A stretch of 64,000 nt of DNA from JAXGXJ01 sp040772905 (GTDB lineage Bacteria > Actinomycetota > Thermoleophilia > RBG-16-64-13): contig JAXGXJ010000010.1 of assembly GCA_040772905.1 (NCBI GenBank), forward strand, positions 62,001 through 126,000. Direction: 5' to 3'. Of this stretch, positions 17,645 through 25,138 are shown piece by piece (position 1 is the first letter of the stretch; each line of letters opens with the position of its first letter). The notes below the pieces were generated by a model. That model had not been told where the DNA came from, searched no databases, and worked only from the letters and a program-made list of their open reading frames with translations. A program made the position numbers and the translations under genes.

Positions 17645-20600
17645 TCATGCAGTGATGCGCAGATAGCGATAGTCCCGGCGGAACCCGGCACGCTCGAGTC
17701 GAGGCACGAGGGGGGATGACAGCGCAGAGTCATCATCGATGCGCTCAAGCGTGATCGCGCCGCGCGGGCGGCAGCGCGCGATGTCGCGGAGAGCAGGCAG
17801 AGCGCGTTCGAGCTGTTCCTCGGCCACGTCCGCGAAGATACGCAGGCGCCGGGCGTTGCGGTCCAGGTACAGTACCGGCACGCCACCCACGAGTACGACG
17901 GCTGCACCCACGGCGCGTCGGGCGCCCAGAGTGCCGCGAGCCGGCAGCGCGCCGGTGGCGGCAGTCGTGGGGCCTCCACGACCGCCCGAGCCCGCGAACG
18001 GAGGCCAGGGCAGCAGCCAGCCGTACGGGTTGGCAGGATCCGCGGCGGCAAGAGCGACCACCTCGGCTTCTGCGTCTTCATCACTGACACGTCGCAGGCC
18101 GTCCACGGTGCCGGAGTAGGCGAACTGCGCGCCGCCGAGCCCCTCCACAAAATAGCCGCGCCGGATCTTGCCCGCTTCCTCCATGGAGCGCAGCACGCGA
18201 TACACGTTGCCAAAACCACCGCCCAAGGCCTCCACAGCGGCAGTCTCCTTGGCGACGATGCCATGTCGCTCGAGCAGAGTCACGCCCCAGGCGTACGCGC
18301 GCTCTGATGGGGCGACCGGGTCTCGGATGAGATCCCGCACCAGCGACCAGCGTCCGCCGAGAAAGGTCGGCATCTCGCGGGCACCGTGCCGCGGGAATCG
18401 CGGACGGTGAGTGTGTTGCGCCGGCCGGGAGCCACGCCGCGCTGCACGCGTGCGCAGCGCGGCGAACGTGTCGTTGGTGATGAGACCGGCCCACACCAGG
18501 TCCCAGATGGCATCGTGTGTGCGCTCGGGTCCGGCCTCAGCCAGCAGGGTCAGTAACTCCGCGTGGAACGAGGCGCCCCGCGCTTCCAGGTGGGCGAGCA
18601 GCAGGTGGTGACGATCATCGAAGTCGGCGCCTGCCTCGTCGACCGTTGCCGGGATCAGCAGTCGATCCACGCGGTCGCGACGAAACAGCATGATGCGACC
18701 GTCGTCGTTGCGCAAGGGCGAGTGTCCTACCCACACCAGCTGTCCCAGGGCGCCCAGCTCGTCGAGTCGCCCTTCATGGAAGTCGCGCACCCGCATGGGC
18801 AGGATCATGCGCACCAGTTCCTGATAGCTGAGTGGCAGGCCCTCGAGCTGGGCGATCGCGTCGATGAGCTTCTGGTGACGGTCGCCCGCCCCCACACGAT
18901 GCCACGAAGGAAGAAAACGGCCCAGCACCTCGCGCGGTACAGGCGATACCTGGCCGCGCAGCTTGGCTATGGTGCGCCGCTTGATCTGCCGCAGTACCTC
19001 CGGGTCGCACCATTCCTCGCCGTGCTCGCCCGGTCGGAACTCGCCGCGCAGCAGGCGCTGCTGCTGCGCGCCCGCCTCGAGCAACAGCTTCACCTGAGCC
19101 GGCACCATTCCGAAGCGCTCGGCCACCGCAGCTGCGGTGAAGGGGCCGTGGGTCCGCGCCCAGCGCAACAGCAGCATCTCCACCGGCTTCTCCTCGGTGG
19201 CGAGATAGGCAGCGGGTACTCCCGGGGGCGGCGCGGTGCCGAGCGCATCGCGGTACAGGGCGACGTCCTCCACAGCCAGCCACACGTCGCGCCCGGCCAC
19301 GCGCGTGGGGAACGCGCGCCGTGCCACTTCGAGTGTCTCCAGCCACTCTGAGGGTTCGCCATCGCTGCGCTCCCGCAGCTCGTCCAGCGACAGATCGCCC
19401 ACATGGCGCAGCACGTCGTGCAGTTCGCCGGCATTGCGGACGCGCCGGTGTGGCGCGCGACGTTGCAGGTGATCCTCGACTTCGTCCACGATGGCGGCAT
19501 CGAGGAACTCACGCAGATCAGCCTCCCCCAGCAACTCACGCAGCAACGAGAGATCCAGTGACAGGGCCTGAGCCCGGCGTTCAGCCGCGGGTGAGTCACC
19601 CTCGTACAGGTACGCAGCCACGTAGGCGAACACGAGCGAGCGCGCGAACGGCGACGCGGTGGCCGTCTCCACCTCGTGGATGCGCACCTCGCGCGCGATT
19701 GCGGCGCGCAGCACCTCCCGCAGCGCCGGCACGTCGAAGATGTCCTGCAGACAGGCGCGGTACGTTTCCATGACGATAGGGAACGCAGGGAACTGGAGCG
19801 CCACCGACATGAGCTTCTGCGCCCGCAGTCGCTGGGCGAACAGCGGCGTGCGCTGTCCGGGACGGCGGCGCGGGAGCAGCAGGGCACGAGCGGCGTTCTC
19901 GCGGAACTGCGACGCGAACAGCGGGGAGCGCGCCAGCTCGGCGATGATCCGCTCCTCGATCTCTTCGGGGTCGGGGACGAGCGAAGCGATGTCAGGAGGG
20001 TCGTCGCCATCGGCAAGGGTGAGCACGATGCCGTCATCGCTCCACACCGCCTGCACGTCGTACCCCACGCGCTCCGACGCGATCGAGCGCAGCACCAGTG
20101 CCCAGGGAGCATGCACCCGCGCACCGAACGGGCTGAGCACGCAGATGCGCCAGTCGCCCAGCTCATCCCGGAACCGCTCGATGACGATGTCGCGGTCGCT
20201 GGGCACCACGCCGGTAGCTTCACGTTGCTCCGCGAGATACCGCACCAGGTTGTCGGCTGCGCGGCTGTCGAGGCCGTACTCCTCCTGCAGCCGAGTGCGT
20301 GCCGCGGGCTCCTCGAGCTGCGCCATCTGCCGCGTGAACTCACCCATAGCTCGGCCGAGCTCGAGCGGACGCCCCGGACCCTCCCCGTGCCAGAAGGGCA
20401 GACGCCCCGTCTCGCCGGGCGCGGGCTCGACGATCACCCGGTCGCGGGTGATCTCCTGGATGCGCCATGTGGTCGCGCCGAGCGTGATCCTCTGGCCCGC
20501 CTGCGACTCGTGCACCATCTCCTCGTCCAACTCACCCACGCGCGGTCCGTCGGCGCCCATGTGTACCGTGAACAAGCCACGGTCCGGGATGGTGCCCGCG

Positions 20601-22216
20601 TTGACGGCGGCCAGCATGCGGGCCCCGCGCCGTCCACTGATGACGTCGCGTTCTCGATCCCACAGGATGCGCGGCCGCAACTCGGAGAAGTGATGCGAGG
20701 GATAGAGTCCGGCCAGCATGTCCAGCACAGCGGTCAGCGCCGTGTCCGGCAACTCCCGGAAGTCAGCGGCGCGGCGCACCAGCGCCGCCAGTTCGGGCAC
20801 GCGCCATTCCTGCACGCCTGCCATAGCGACGATGTGTTGGGCAAGCACGTCCAGGGGGTTCTTGGGAATACGGAGCGCCTCGATAGCGCCCATGCGCATG
20901 CGCTGCGCCACCACCGCGGCCTCGAGCAGGTCGCCGCGATGCTTGGGGAAGATCCGGCCGATGCTGGTCTCGCCCACACGGTGACCGGCGCGGCCGACAC
21001 GCTGCAGACCGCCGGCGACGGAGCCGGGCGACTCCACCAGGATGACCAGGTCAACCGCACCCATGTCGATGCCCAGCTCGAGCGAACTGGTGGCGACAAG
21101 GGCGCGCAACTCGCCCGACTTGAGCTGCTCCTCGATGACGCGGCGCTGCTCGTGAGCGAGGCTGCCGTGGTGGGCCCGCACCAGCTCCTCCCCCGCCTGC
21201 TCGTTCAGGTGCTGCGCCAGCCGCTCGCACAGGCCGCGGCTGTTGACGAAGATGAGCGTGGTGCGGTGCGCCCGCACCAACTGGAGCAGCCGCGGATACA
21301 CCGCCGGCCAGATGCCGTACTGCCGGTTGGTCTCGTCCTCTTCGGCGAGCATGAGCGAGCCCGAGGGACGGTCCGGCGGGAGTGTGGCATAGCCGCCATC
21401 CTCCGTCTCGACCACGGGGCGCGTCATGTCCTCCACCGGCACCACCACCTGCAGATCCAGATCGGGCGGGACATGCGCATCCACGACGGATACGGCCCGA
21501 TCGCCGCCCAGGAAGCGGGCGACTTCGTCGGCGGGGCGCGCGGTGGCAGAGAGTCCGATGCGCTGCGGATCGGTGTCGCACAGTGCCGTCAGCCGTTCCA
21601 GCGAGAGCGCCAAGTGCGCGCCGCGCTTGGTGGCGGCGAGCGCGTGGATCTCGTCCACGATGATCCAGCGCACCGTGCGCAGGTTCTCGCGCGCCTGCGA
21701 GCCCAGCAGCAGGAAGAGCGACTCCGGCGTGGTGACGAGGATCTCCCCAGGCTCACGCAACTGACGACGACGCTCCTGAGGAGTCGTGTCGCCGGTGCGG
21801 ATATCCACCCGCGGCAGTCGCAGTGCGACGTCGCCGCCGGCAGCGGCACGGGCGATCCCGGCCAGGGGTGCGCGCAGGTTGCGCTCTATGTCATACACCA
21901 ACGCCTTGAGGGGCGACACGTAGACCACGCGCGCACCAGGCTGCGCCACCGACTCGCCAGCCGCCCCAACACGCCCTGCCCCGGCGTGCGTCGGCTCAGG
22001 CCCGGCCTGGGCCGGCCCGGTGCGCTCCTTGCCGGCGTAGGCCAGTCGGTCGAGCGCGTAGAGGAAGGCGGCGAGCGTCTTGCCGCTCCCCGTTGGGGCG
22101 ATCAGAAGGGTGTGGTCGCCCGCGTGGATACGCTCCCAGCCGAGGCGCTGTACCTCGGTGGGCGCGGCGAACGCGTTGCTGAACCACTGCTGGGTGGCGG
22201 GCCCGAAGAACTGCAT
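17645..22216 (-). CDS. lhr: ATP-dependent helicase Lhr (long form)
   Basis: This 1523-aa superfamily-2 helicase shows motif I LIAPTGSGKTLAAF, motif II DEIH, motif III LSATARP and motif VI QRVGRAGHRVG. VVYVSPLKALVYDIERNL lies between motifs I and II. After the two RecA domains come the winged-helix and Lhr-specific domains (residues roughly 550-870), then a long C-terminal extension (to 1523) with winged-helix-like segments typical of full-length Lhr. Long Lhr proteins translocate 3' to 5' on single-stranded DNA and are induced by DNA damage in mycobacteria. The gene is intact over 4.5 kb, in contrast with the decay zone nearby. Confidence 0.95.
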   Translation of the reverse strand: MQFFGPATQQWFSNAFAAPTEVQRLGWERIHAGDHTLLIAPTGSGKTLAAFLYALDRLAYAGKERTGPAQAGPEPTHAGAGRVGAAGESVAQPGARVVYVSPLKALVYDIERNLRAPLAGIARAAAGGDVALRLPRVDIRTGDTTPQERRRQLREPGEILVTTPESLFLLLGSQARENLRTVRWIIVDEIHALAATKRGAHLALSLERLTALCDTDPQRIGLSATARPADEVARFLGGDRAVSVVDAHVPPDLDLQVVVPVEDMTRPVVETEDGGYATLPPDRPSGSLMLAEEDETNRQYGIWPAVYPRLLQLVRAHRTTLIFVNSRGLCERLAQHLNEQAGEELVRAHHGSLAHEQRRVIEEQLKSGELRALVATSSLELGIDMGAVDLVILVESPGSVAGGLQRVGRAGHRVGETSIGRIFPKHRGDLLEAAVVAQRMRMGAIEALRIPKNPLDVLAQHIVAMAGVQEWRVPELAALVRRAADFRELPDTALTAVLDMLAGLYPSHHFSELRPRILWDRERDVISGRRGARMLAAVNAGTIPDRGLFTVHMGADGPRVGELDEEMVHESQAGQRITLGATTWRIQEITRDRVIVEPAPGETGRLPFWHGEGPGRPLELGRAMGEFTRQMAQLEEPAARTRLQEEYGLDSRAADNLVRYLAEQREATGVVPSDRDIVIERFRDELGDWRICVLSPFGARVHAPWALVLRSIASERVGYDVQAVWSDDGIVLTLADGDDPPDIASLVPDPEEIEERIIAELARSPLFASQFRENAARALLLPRRRPGQRTPLFAQRLRAQKLMSVALQFPAFPIVMETYRACLQDIFDVPALREVLRAAIAREVRIHEVETATASPFARSLVFAYVAAYLYEGDSPAAERRAQALSLDLSLLRELLGEADLREFLDAAIVDEVEDHLQRRAPHRRVRNAGELHDVLRHVGDLSLDELRERSDGEPSEWLETLEVARRAFPTRVAGRDVWLAVEDVALYRDALGTAPPPGVPAAYLATEEKPVEMLLLRWARTHGPFTAAAVAERFGMVPAQVKLLLEAGAQQQRLLRGEFRPGEHGEEWCDPEVLRQIKRRTIAKLRGQVSPVPREVLGRFLPSWHRVGAGDRHQKLIDAIAQLEGLPLSYQELVRMILPMRVRDFHEGRLDELGALGQLVWVGHSPLRNDDGRIMLFRRDRVDRLLIPATVDEAGADFDDRHHLLLAHLEARGASFHAELLTLLAEAGPERTHDAIWDLVWAGLITNDTFAALRTRAARRGSRPAQHTHRPRFPRHGAREMPTFLGGRWSLVRDLIRDPVAPSERAYAWGVTLLERHGIVAKETAAVEALGGGFGNVYRVLRSMEEAGKIRRGYFVEGLGGAQFAYSGTVDGLRRVSDEDAEAEVVALAAADPANPYGWLLPWPPFAGSGGRGGPTTAATGALPARGTLGARRAVGAAVVLVGGVPVLYLDRNARRLRIFADVAEEQLERALPALRDIARCRPRGAITLERIDDDSALSSPLVPRLERAGFRRDYRYLRITA

Positions 22217-22248
22217 GTTGCAACGATACCCGTCAGTCGTCGGCGCGG

Positions 22249-22602
22249 CTACGTGTCCGGTGCTCTCCGTTGCCGTTCCAGGGCCGCCGCCATGCCGAAC
22301 GCATGGAAGTACCCATGCCAGGCCTGGTCGGACGACCCGAATTCGTTCGGACCGAAGAAGTAATCGAGGAGTGCCTCCCGCAGACGGGTGAGTTCCTTCA
22401 GGCGCTGCAGATGGCGAGGGTCACCGATGGTAAGGCTGAGGAGCTCCAGGCCACGGAGGACGGCGTTGGCGCTGAGGTCCATCCGGCCCTTGCCCGACCA
22501 CTTCATGGCTCGCTCGATCTCGCTTCCCACATTGGCGAGCTGCTCCAACAGTGACAGAGACTGCCATCGAGCTTCGGTCAGTTCAGTGTGAAGGGCGCTC
22601 AT
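22249..22602 (-). CDS. Small all-helical protein paired with DUF5674
   Basis: This 117-aa protein is predicted to be mostly helical (SLLEQLANVGSEIERAMKWS, LSLTIGDPRHLQRLKELTRL) and ends with a short polar tail. FGPNEFGSSDQAWHGYFHAF is a distinctive segment. I do not recognise a named family beyond 'four-helix hypothetical'. Its ATG overlaps the stop of the DUF5674 gene by four bases, so the two are translationally coupled and likely act as a pair, perhaps a toxin-antitoxin-like module. Confidence 0.7.
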   Translation of the reverse strand: MSALHTELTEARWQSLSLLEQLANVGSEIERAMKWSGKGRMDLSANAVLRGLELLSLTIGDPRHLQRLKELTRLREALLDYFFGPNEFGSSDQAWHGYFHAFGMAAALERQRRAPDT

Positions 22603-22940
22603 CTGAGCACCAGGGAGTCCACGATGTCGCGGATGCGCCTGCGCACTTCGGGATCATCCACCCCGCGCGACCGGTTTCCCTGAGAGGGACGGATGTTGAT
22701 CATGGAATCGAATTCGATCCATTCATCGGCGGGCAGGTCAGGATAAAGATTGATCCCCCAGAGATCGGTCTGCTTCGACCCATGCTCCAGAAGCAGCGCC
22801 TCCTCGTCGGAATGGAGATCGGCGTCGACCGCCATGTTCCTCAGCCGGATGTCGACGACCGCTTTGACCAGATCGCCGAACCGGTCTTCCGCCATCGCCC
22901 GCAGTTCAGCCATGGAGATGCTCGTGTCGACGATCTTCAT
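22599..22940 (-). CDS. DUF5674 family protein
   Basis: This 113-aa protein starts MKIVDTSISMAELRAMAEDR and contains VKAVVDIRLRNMAVDADLHS, DEEALLLEHGSKQTDLWGIN and FDSMINIRPSQGNRSRGVDD, the pattern I associate with DUF5674. The function is unknown. The choice of the ATG at 22940 over an upstream GTG-type start rests on the conserved MKIV start of the family. It overlaps the helical protein gene by four bases. Confidence 0.8.
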   Translation of the reverse strand: MKIVDTSISMAELRAMAEDRFGDLVKAVVDIRLRNMAVDADLHSDEEALLLEHGSKQTDLWGINLYPDLPADEWIEFDSMINIRPSQGNRSRGVDDPEVRRRIRDIVDSLVLR

Positions 22941-23077
22941 CGGCCGACTGTAGCACACGCCGTAAGACAGCCGGCGACCTCTCTGCCACACCCAGGGCGG
23001 CGAGTGCCCACACGACCCAGAGGCCGCTGCCCTGACGGGATAGAGTGAGAGTCGACCGCCCCGGCGAGAAGGATCGT

Positions 23078-23259
23078 ATGGATCTGACCATCAAGTCGTC
23101 GTTCATCGACAAGTGGGACCGCTATTTCCCCGGCGGGGGACTCCCCATAGCCTGCTTCTATTCGGACGAGCTCAGGCGCGGGCCTTCAATAGGGACGATG
23201 CCTCGTTCATGAATACGTACGTCTGGGAAGATGTCCGAAAGCGCTTCAGACCCTCCTGA
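23078..23259 (+). pseudogene. Remnant of a DUF169-family gene
   Basis: The ATG at 23078 begins MDLTIKSSFIDKWDRYFPGG and LPIACFYSDEL, which resemble the start of DUF169 proteins (usually over 200 aa), but a TGA stops it at 44 residues. A second frame gives NTYVWEDVRKRFRPS to 23259. It looks like a gene with most of its middle deleted. Confidence 0.5.
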
Positions 23260-23323
23260 GGGCGGGCAGGACCGACTCGGCCCTCGGCCGTCGAGCGCGA
23301 GGAAGCCGCTCGGGGGCGCGGCC

Positions 23324-23638
23324 CTACCTCAGTCTCACCGCCGTCCCGTAGGCGAGTATCTCGGATGCTTGGGCCATCACCATGGAGGTGGTGAAGCGCA
23401 CGCAGATGATGGCATCGGCTCCCAGTCCCTGCGCTTGCGCGATCATGCGGTCGATGGCCTGCTCCCGGCTCTCGCCCATGAGCTTGGTGTATTCGGTGAT
23501 CTCGCCGCCCACGATGTTGCGCAGACCTGCCACGATGTCTTTGCCCACGTGGCGAGCCCTGATGGTGTTGCCACGGACGACTCCCAGTATCTCCTCCACC
23601 TCGCGCCCCGGTACGTTCTCGGCCGTGCTCAGGATCAT
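23324..23638 (-). CDS. YbjQ family heavy-metal-binding-domain protein
   Basis: This 104-aa protein has the YbjQ/UPF0145 pattern: PGREVEEILGVVRGNTIRAR, GGEITEYTKLMGESREQAID, and GADAIICVRFTTSMVMAQAS. Family members form ring-like oligomers of unknown function. The start (23638) overlaps the last codons of the anti-sigma gene by four bases, so it is the third gene of the sigma operon. Confidence 0.85.
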   Translation of the reverse strand: MILSTAENVPGREVEEILGVVRGNTIRARHVGKDIVAGLRNIVGGEITEYTKLMGESREQAIDRMIAQAQGLGADAIICVRFTTSMVMAQASEILAYGTAVRLR

Positions 23639-24084
23639 CTCTTGACCTCCCTGTATGGATCTCTCTTCCAGACGAATATGCGCTCCCTGATCACCGAGAC
23701 CAGGAGTATTGCCACACCCACACACACGGCGCCGATCGCGGCACGGATCCACCAGGCCAGCTCGGCCGCCGAGACCAAGAACACCACCAGTTCATAGAGA
23801 CCGTATCCCACCAATACCGCGGCACCCACGGATAGCAGGATCCAGCCGACCCTGCGCTCCAGTCGGTTGTAGGTGCGCTCGCGGTAGTGATCCCAGGCAT
23901 CGTCAGGCAGTTCTCGCAGCCTCATGCCGGCCACCACGCTCTTCATGCTCTGCACCTCCTGCAGTTCCTCGCGAAGCCCGGGGTCGCGCGCCAGTTCCTC
24001 CTCGAACGCTCTGCGCTCCTCGGGTTCCAGTTCGTCGTCCACGTAGGCGCTCACGTAGGGTGTCCAGTCTCTAGGCATCGCCAT
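23635..24084 (-). CDS. Membrane anti-sigma factor-like protein
   Basis: This 149-aa protein opens with WTPYVSAYVDDELEPEERRA, the layout of an anti-sigma N-terminal helix bundle, but has no His/Cys zinc site. An acidic linker and two membrane segments follow (GWILLSVGAAVLVGYGLYEL, AIGAVCVGVAILLVSVIR). It overlaps the ECF sigma gene by 14 bases. It probably holds that sigma factor at the membrane; the signal is not evident. Confidence 0.8.
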   Translation of the reverse strand: MAMPRDWTPYVSAYVDDELEPEERRAFEEELARDPGLREELQEVQSMKSVVAGMRLRELPDDAWDHYRERTYNRLERRVGWILLSVGAAVLVGYGLYELVVFLVSAAELAWWIRAAIGAVCVGVAILLVSVIRERIFVWKRDPYREVKR

Positions 24085-24670
24085 ACCCCCAGGGTTCCTG
24101 GCTCGTTAGCACGGGTTCCAGTTGCCGGCGCAGCTTCTGCCGCGCCTCGTGAAGGCGGCTCATGACGGTGCCACGAGGGATCTCGAGGAGGGCCGAGATC
24201 TCAGCATAGGTGAGCTCCTGGAACTCCCTCAATATGAGGATCTCCCGGTGGCTGTGATCGAGCCGTCGAAGTGTCTGCCACACCTGACGGCGGAGTTCTT
24301 CGCGTTCCGCGTGCTGCTCCGGCGTCGGCCCGACCTGCTCGATCCCCTCCCGATCCACCAACGGCACCTCATGCCGCCGAGCGGCGCTGGCCATGTGGTT
24401 GAGGCACAGGTTCTTGAGGATCCTGTGATACCAGGGGAAGAAGGGTCTGCTGGCATCGAACGAGCGGATGGACCGGTACGCACGAGCGAAGGCTTCCTGC
24501 GACAGGTCGAGGGCATCCTGCTGGCTGCCTGTCCACCCGAGGGCGAACGCCGTCGCCTGTCGCATGTAGCGCAGCACTATGGGATCGAAGGACGCCCTGT
24601 CGCCCTGCTGGCAACGCACGAGCAGGGCGCCCTCATCCAACGTGCCGAACTCCGCCTGCGCCTGCAACAT
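24071..24670 (-). CDS. ECF-type RNA polymerase sigma factor
   Basis: This 199-aa protein has sigma region 2 (FDPIVLRYMRQATAFALGW, DALDLSQEAFARAYRSIRSF, FFPWYHRILKNLCLNH) and region 4 (LRRLDHSHREILILREFQEL, ISALLEIPRGTVMSRLHEAR). The start ATG at 24670 has AAGGAG eight bases upstream. It is the first gene of an operon with the anti-sigma factor and YbjQ. No autoregulated -35/-10 pair could be read with confidence. Confidence 0.9.
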   Translation of the reverse strand: MLQAQAEFGTLDEGALLVRCQQGDRASFDPIVLRYMRQATAFALGWTGSQQDALDLSQEAFARAYRSIRSFDASRPFFPWYHRILKNLCLNHMASAARRHEVPLVDREGIEQVGPTPEQHAEREELRRQVWQTLRRLDHSHREILILREFQELTYAEISALLEIPRGTVMSRLHEARQKLRRQLEPVLTSQEPWGYGDA

Positions 24671-25138
24671 CCGACTCCTTGGTCTTCGCCTGCCTCTTCA
24701 CAGGGTAGTACAGGATAGGTGGGCAGGATATTCGCCGAAGCTCACCGAGCACGGACAACGGTACTCTCGCCTCCATGTCGCCGGCGGGCTGATCGAGGAT
24801 CAGCAGCATCGGACCGTGAACAAGAGCTGCCACCGACATGGCCCTACGCCCGGTGAGGACCCTGGAGATGAACCCACCGGCCTGAAGGACGTGGACGGCG
24901 TTCACCACCGCCCGGATGGTGACGGCCGTCCACCGATGCGCGCAGCCGTCCCGCAGCGTGGCACGTACATCTGTTGCGGAGAAGCCGGCTCCGGATTAGC
25001 ATTTCATGTAGATAGTAGACAGTGGAGGCTCCGTTTCGAGCCCGGCTCCCGATCCCGAGGACCTCTCCCCGCTTCGCTCGCCTGGCTCGGTGGATACTCC
25101 AACACCGGTAGGTCGTGTGCGTCTCGGAAGGAGGGGTC
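24671..25138. other. 468-base region without an intact gene
   Basis: This stretch between the sigma gene and the large SLH gene holds only a remnant of an ABC ATPase on the minus strand (24700-24908) and presumably the promoters of both flanking genes. The segment at 24990-25020 (ATTAGCATTTCATGTAGATAGTAGACAG) is unusually AT-rich and is a likely promoter zone. Confidence 0.5.
24700..24908 (-). pseudogene. Remnant of an ABC transporter ATPase
   Basis: Reading on the minus strand gives VLTGRRAMSVAALVHGPMLL followed by ILDQPAGDMEARV. This parallels the ABC signature/Walker B stretch (LSGGQ..RVA.ARALVHGP.LLILDEPTGDLDAR), with Glu changed to Gln and the signature lost. No Walker A or start exists, and the frame runs into the sigma gene. 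It is a fossil fragment. Confidence 0.45.

Noticed and set aside
19676..22363. A long plus-strand open frame (895 codons) opposite lhr
   Set aside because: The lhr frame on the other strand has all helicase motifs. Long antisense frames are common in GC-rich DNA, and this one shows no recognisable domain.
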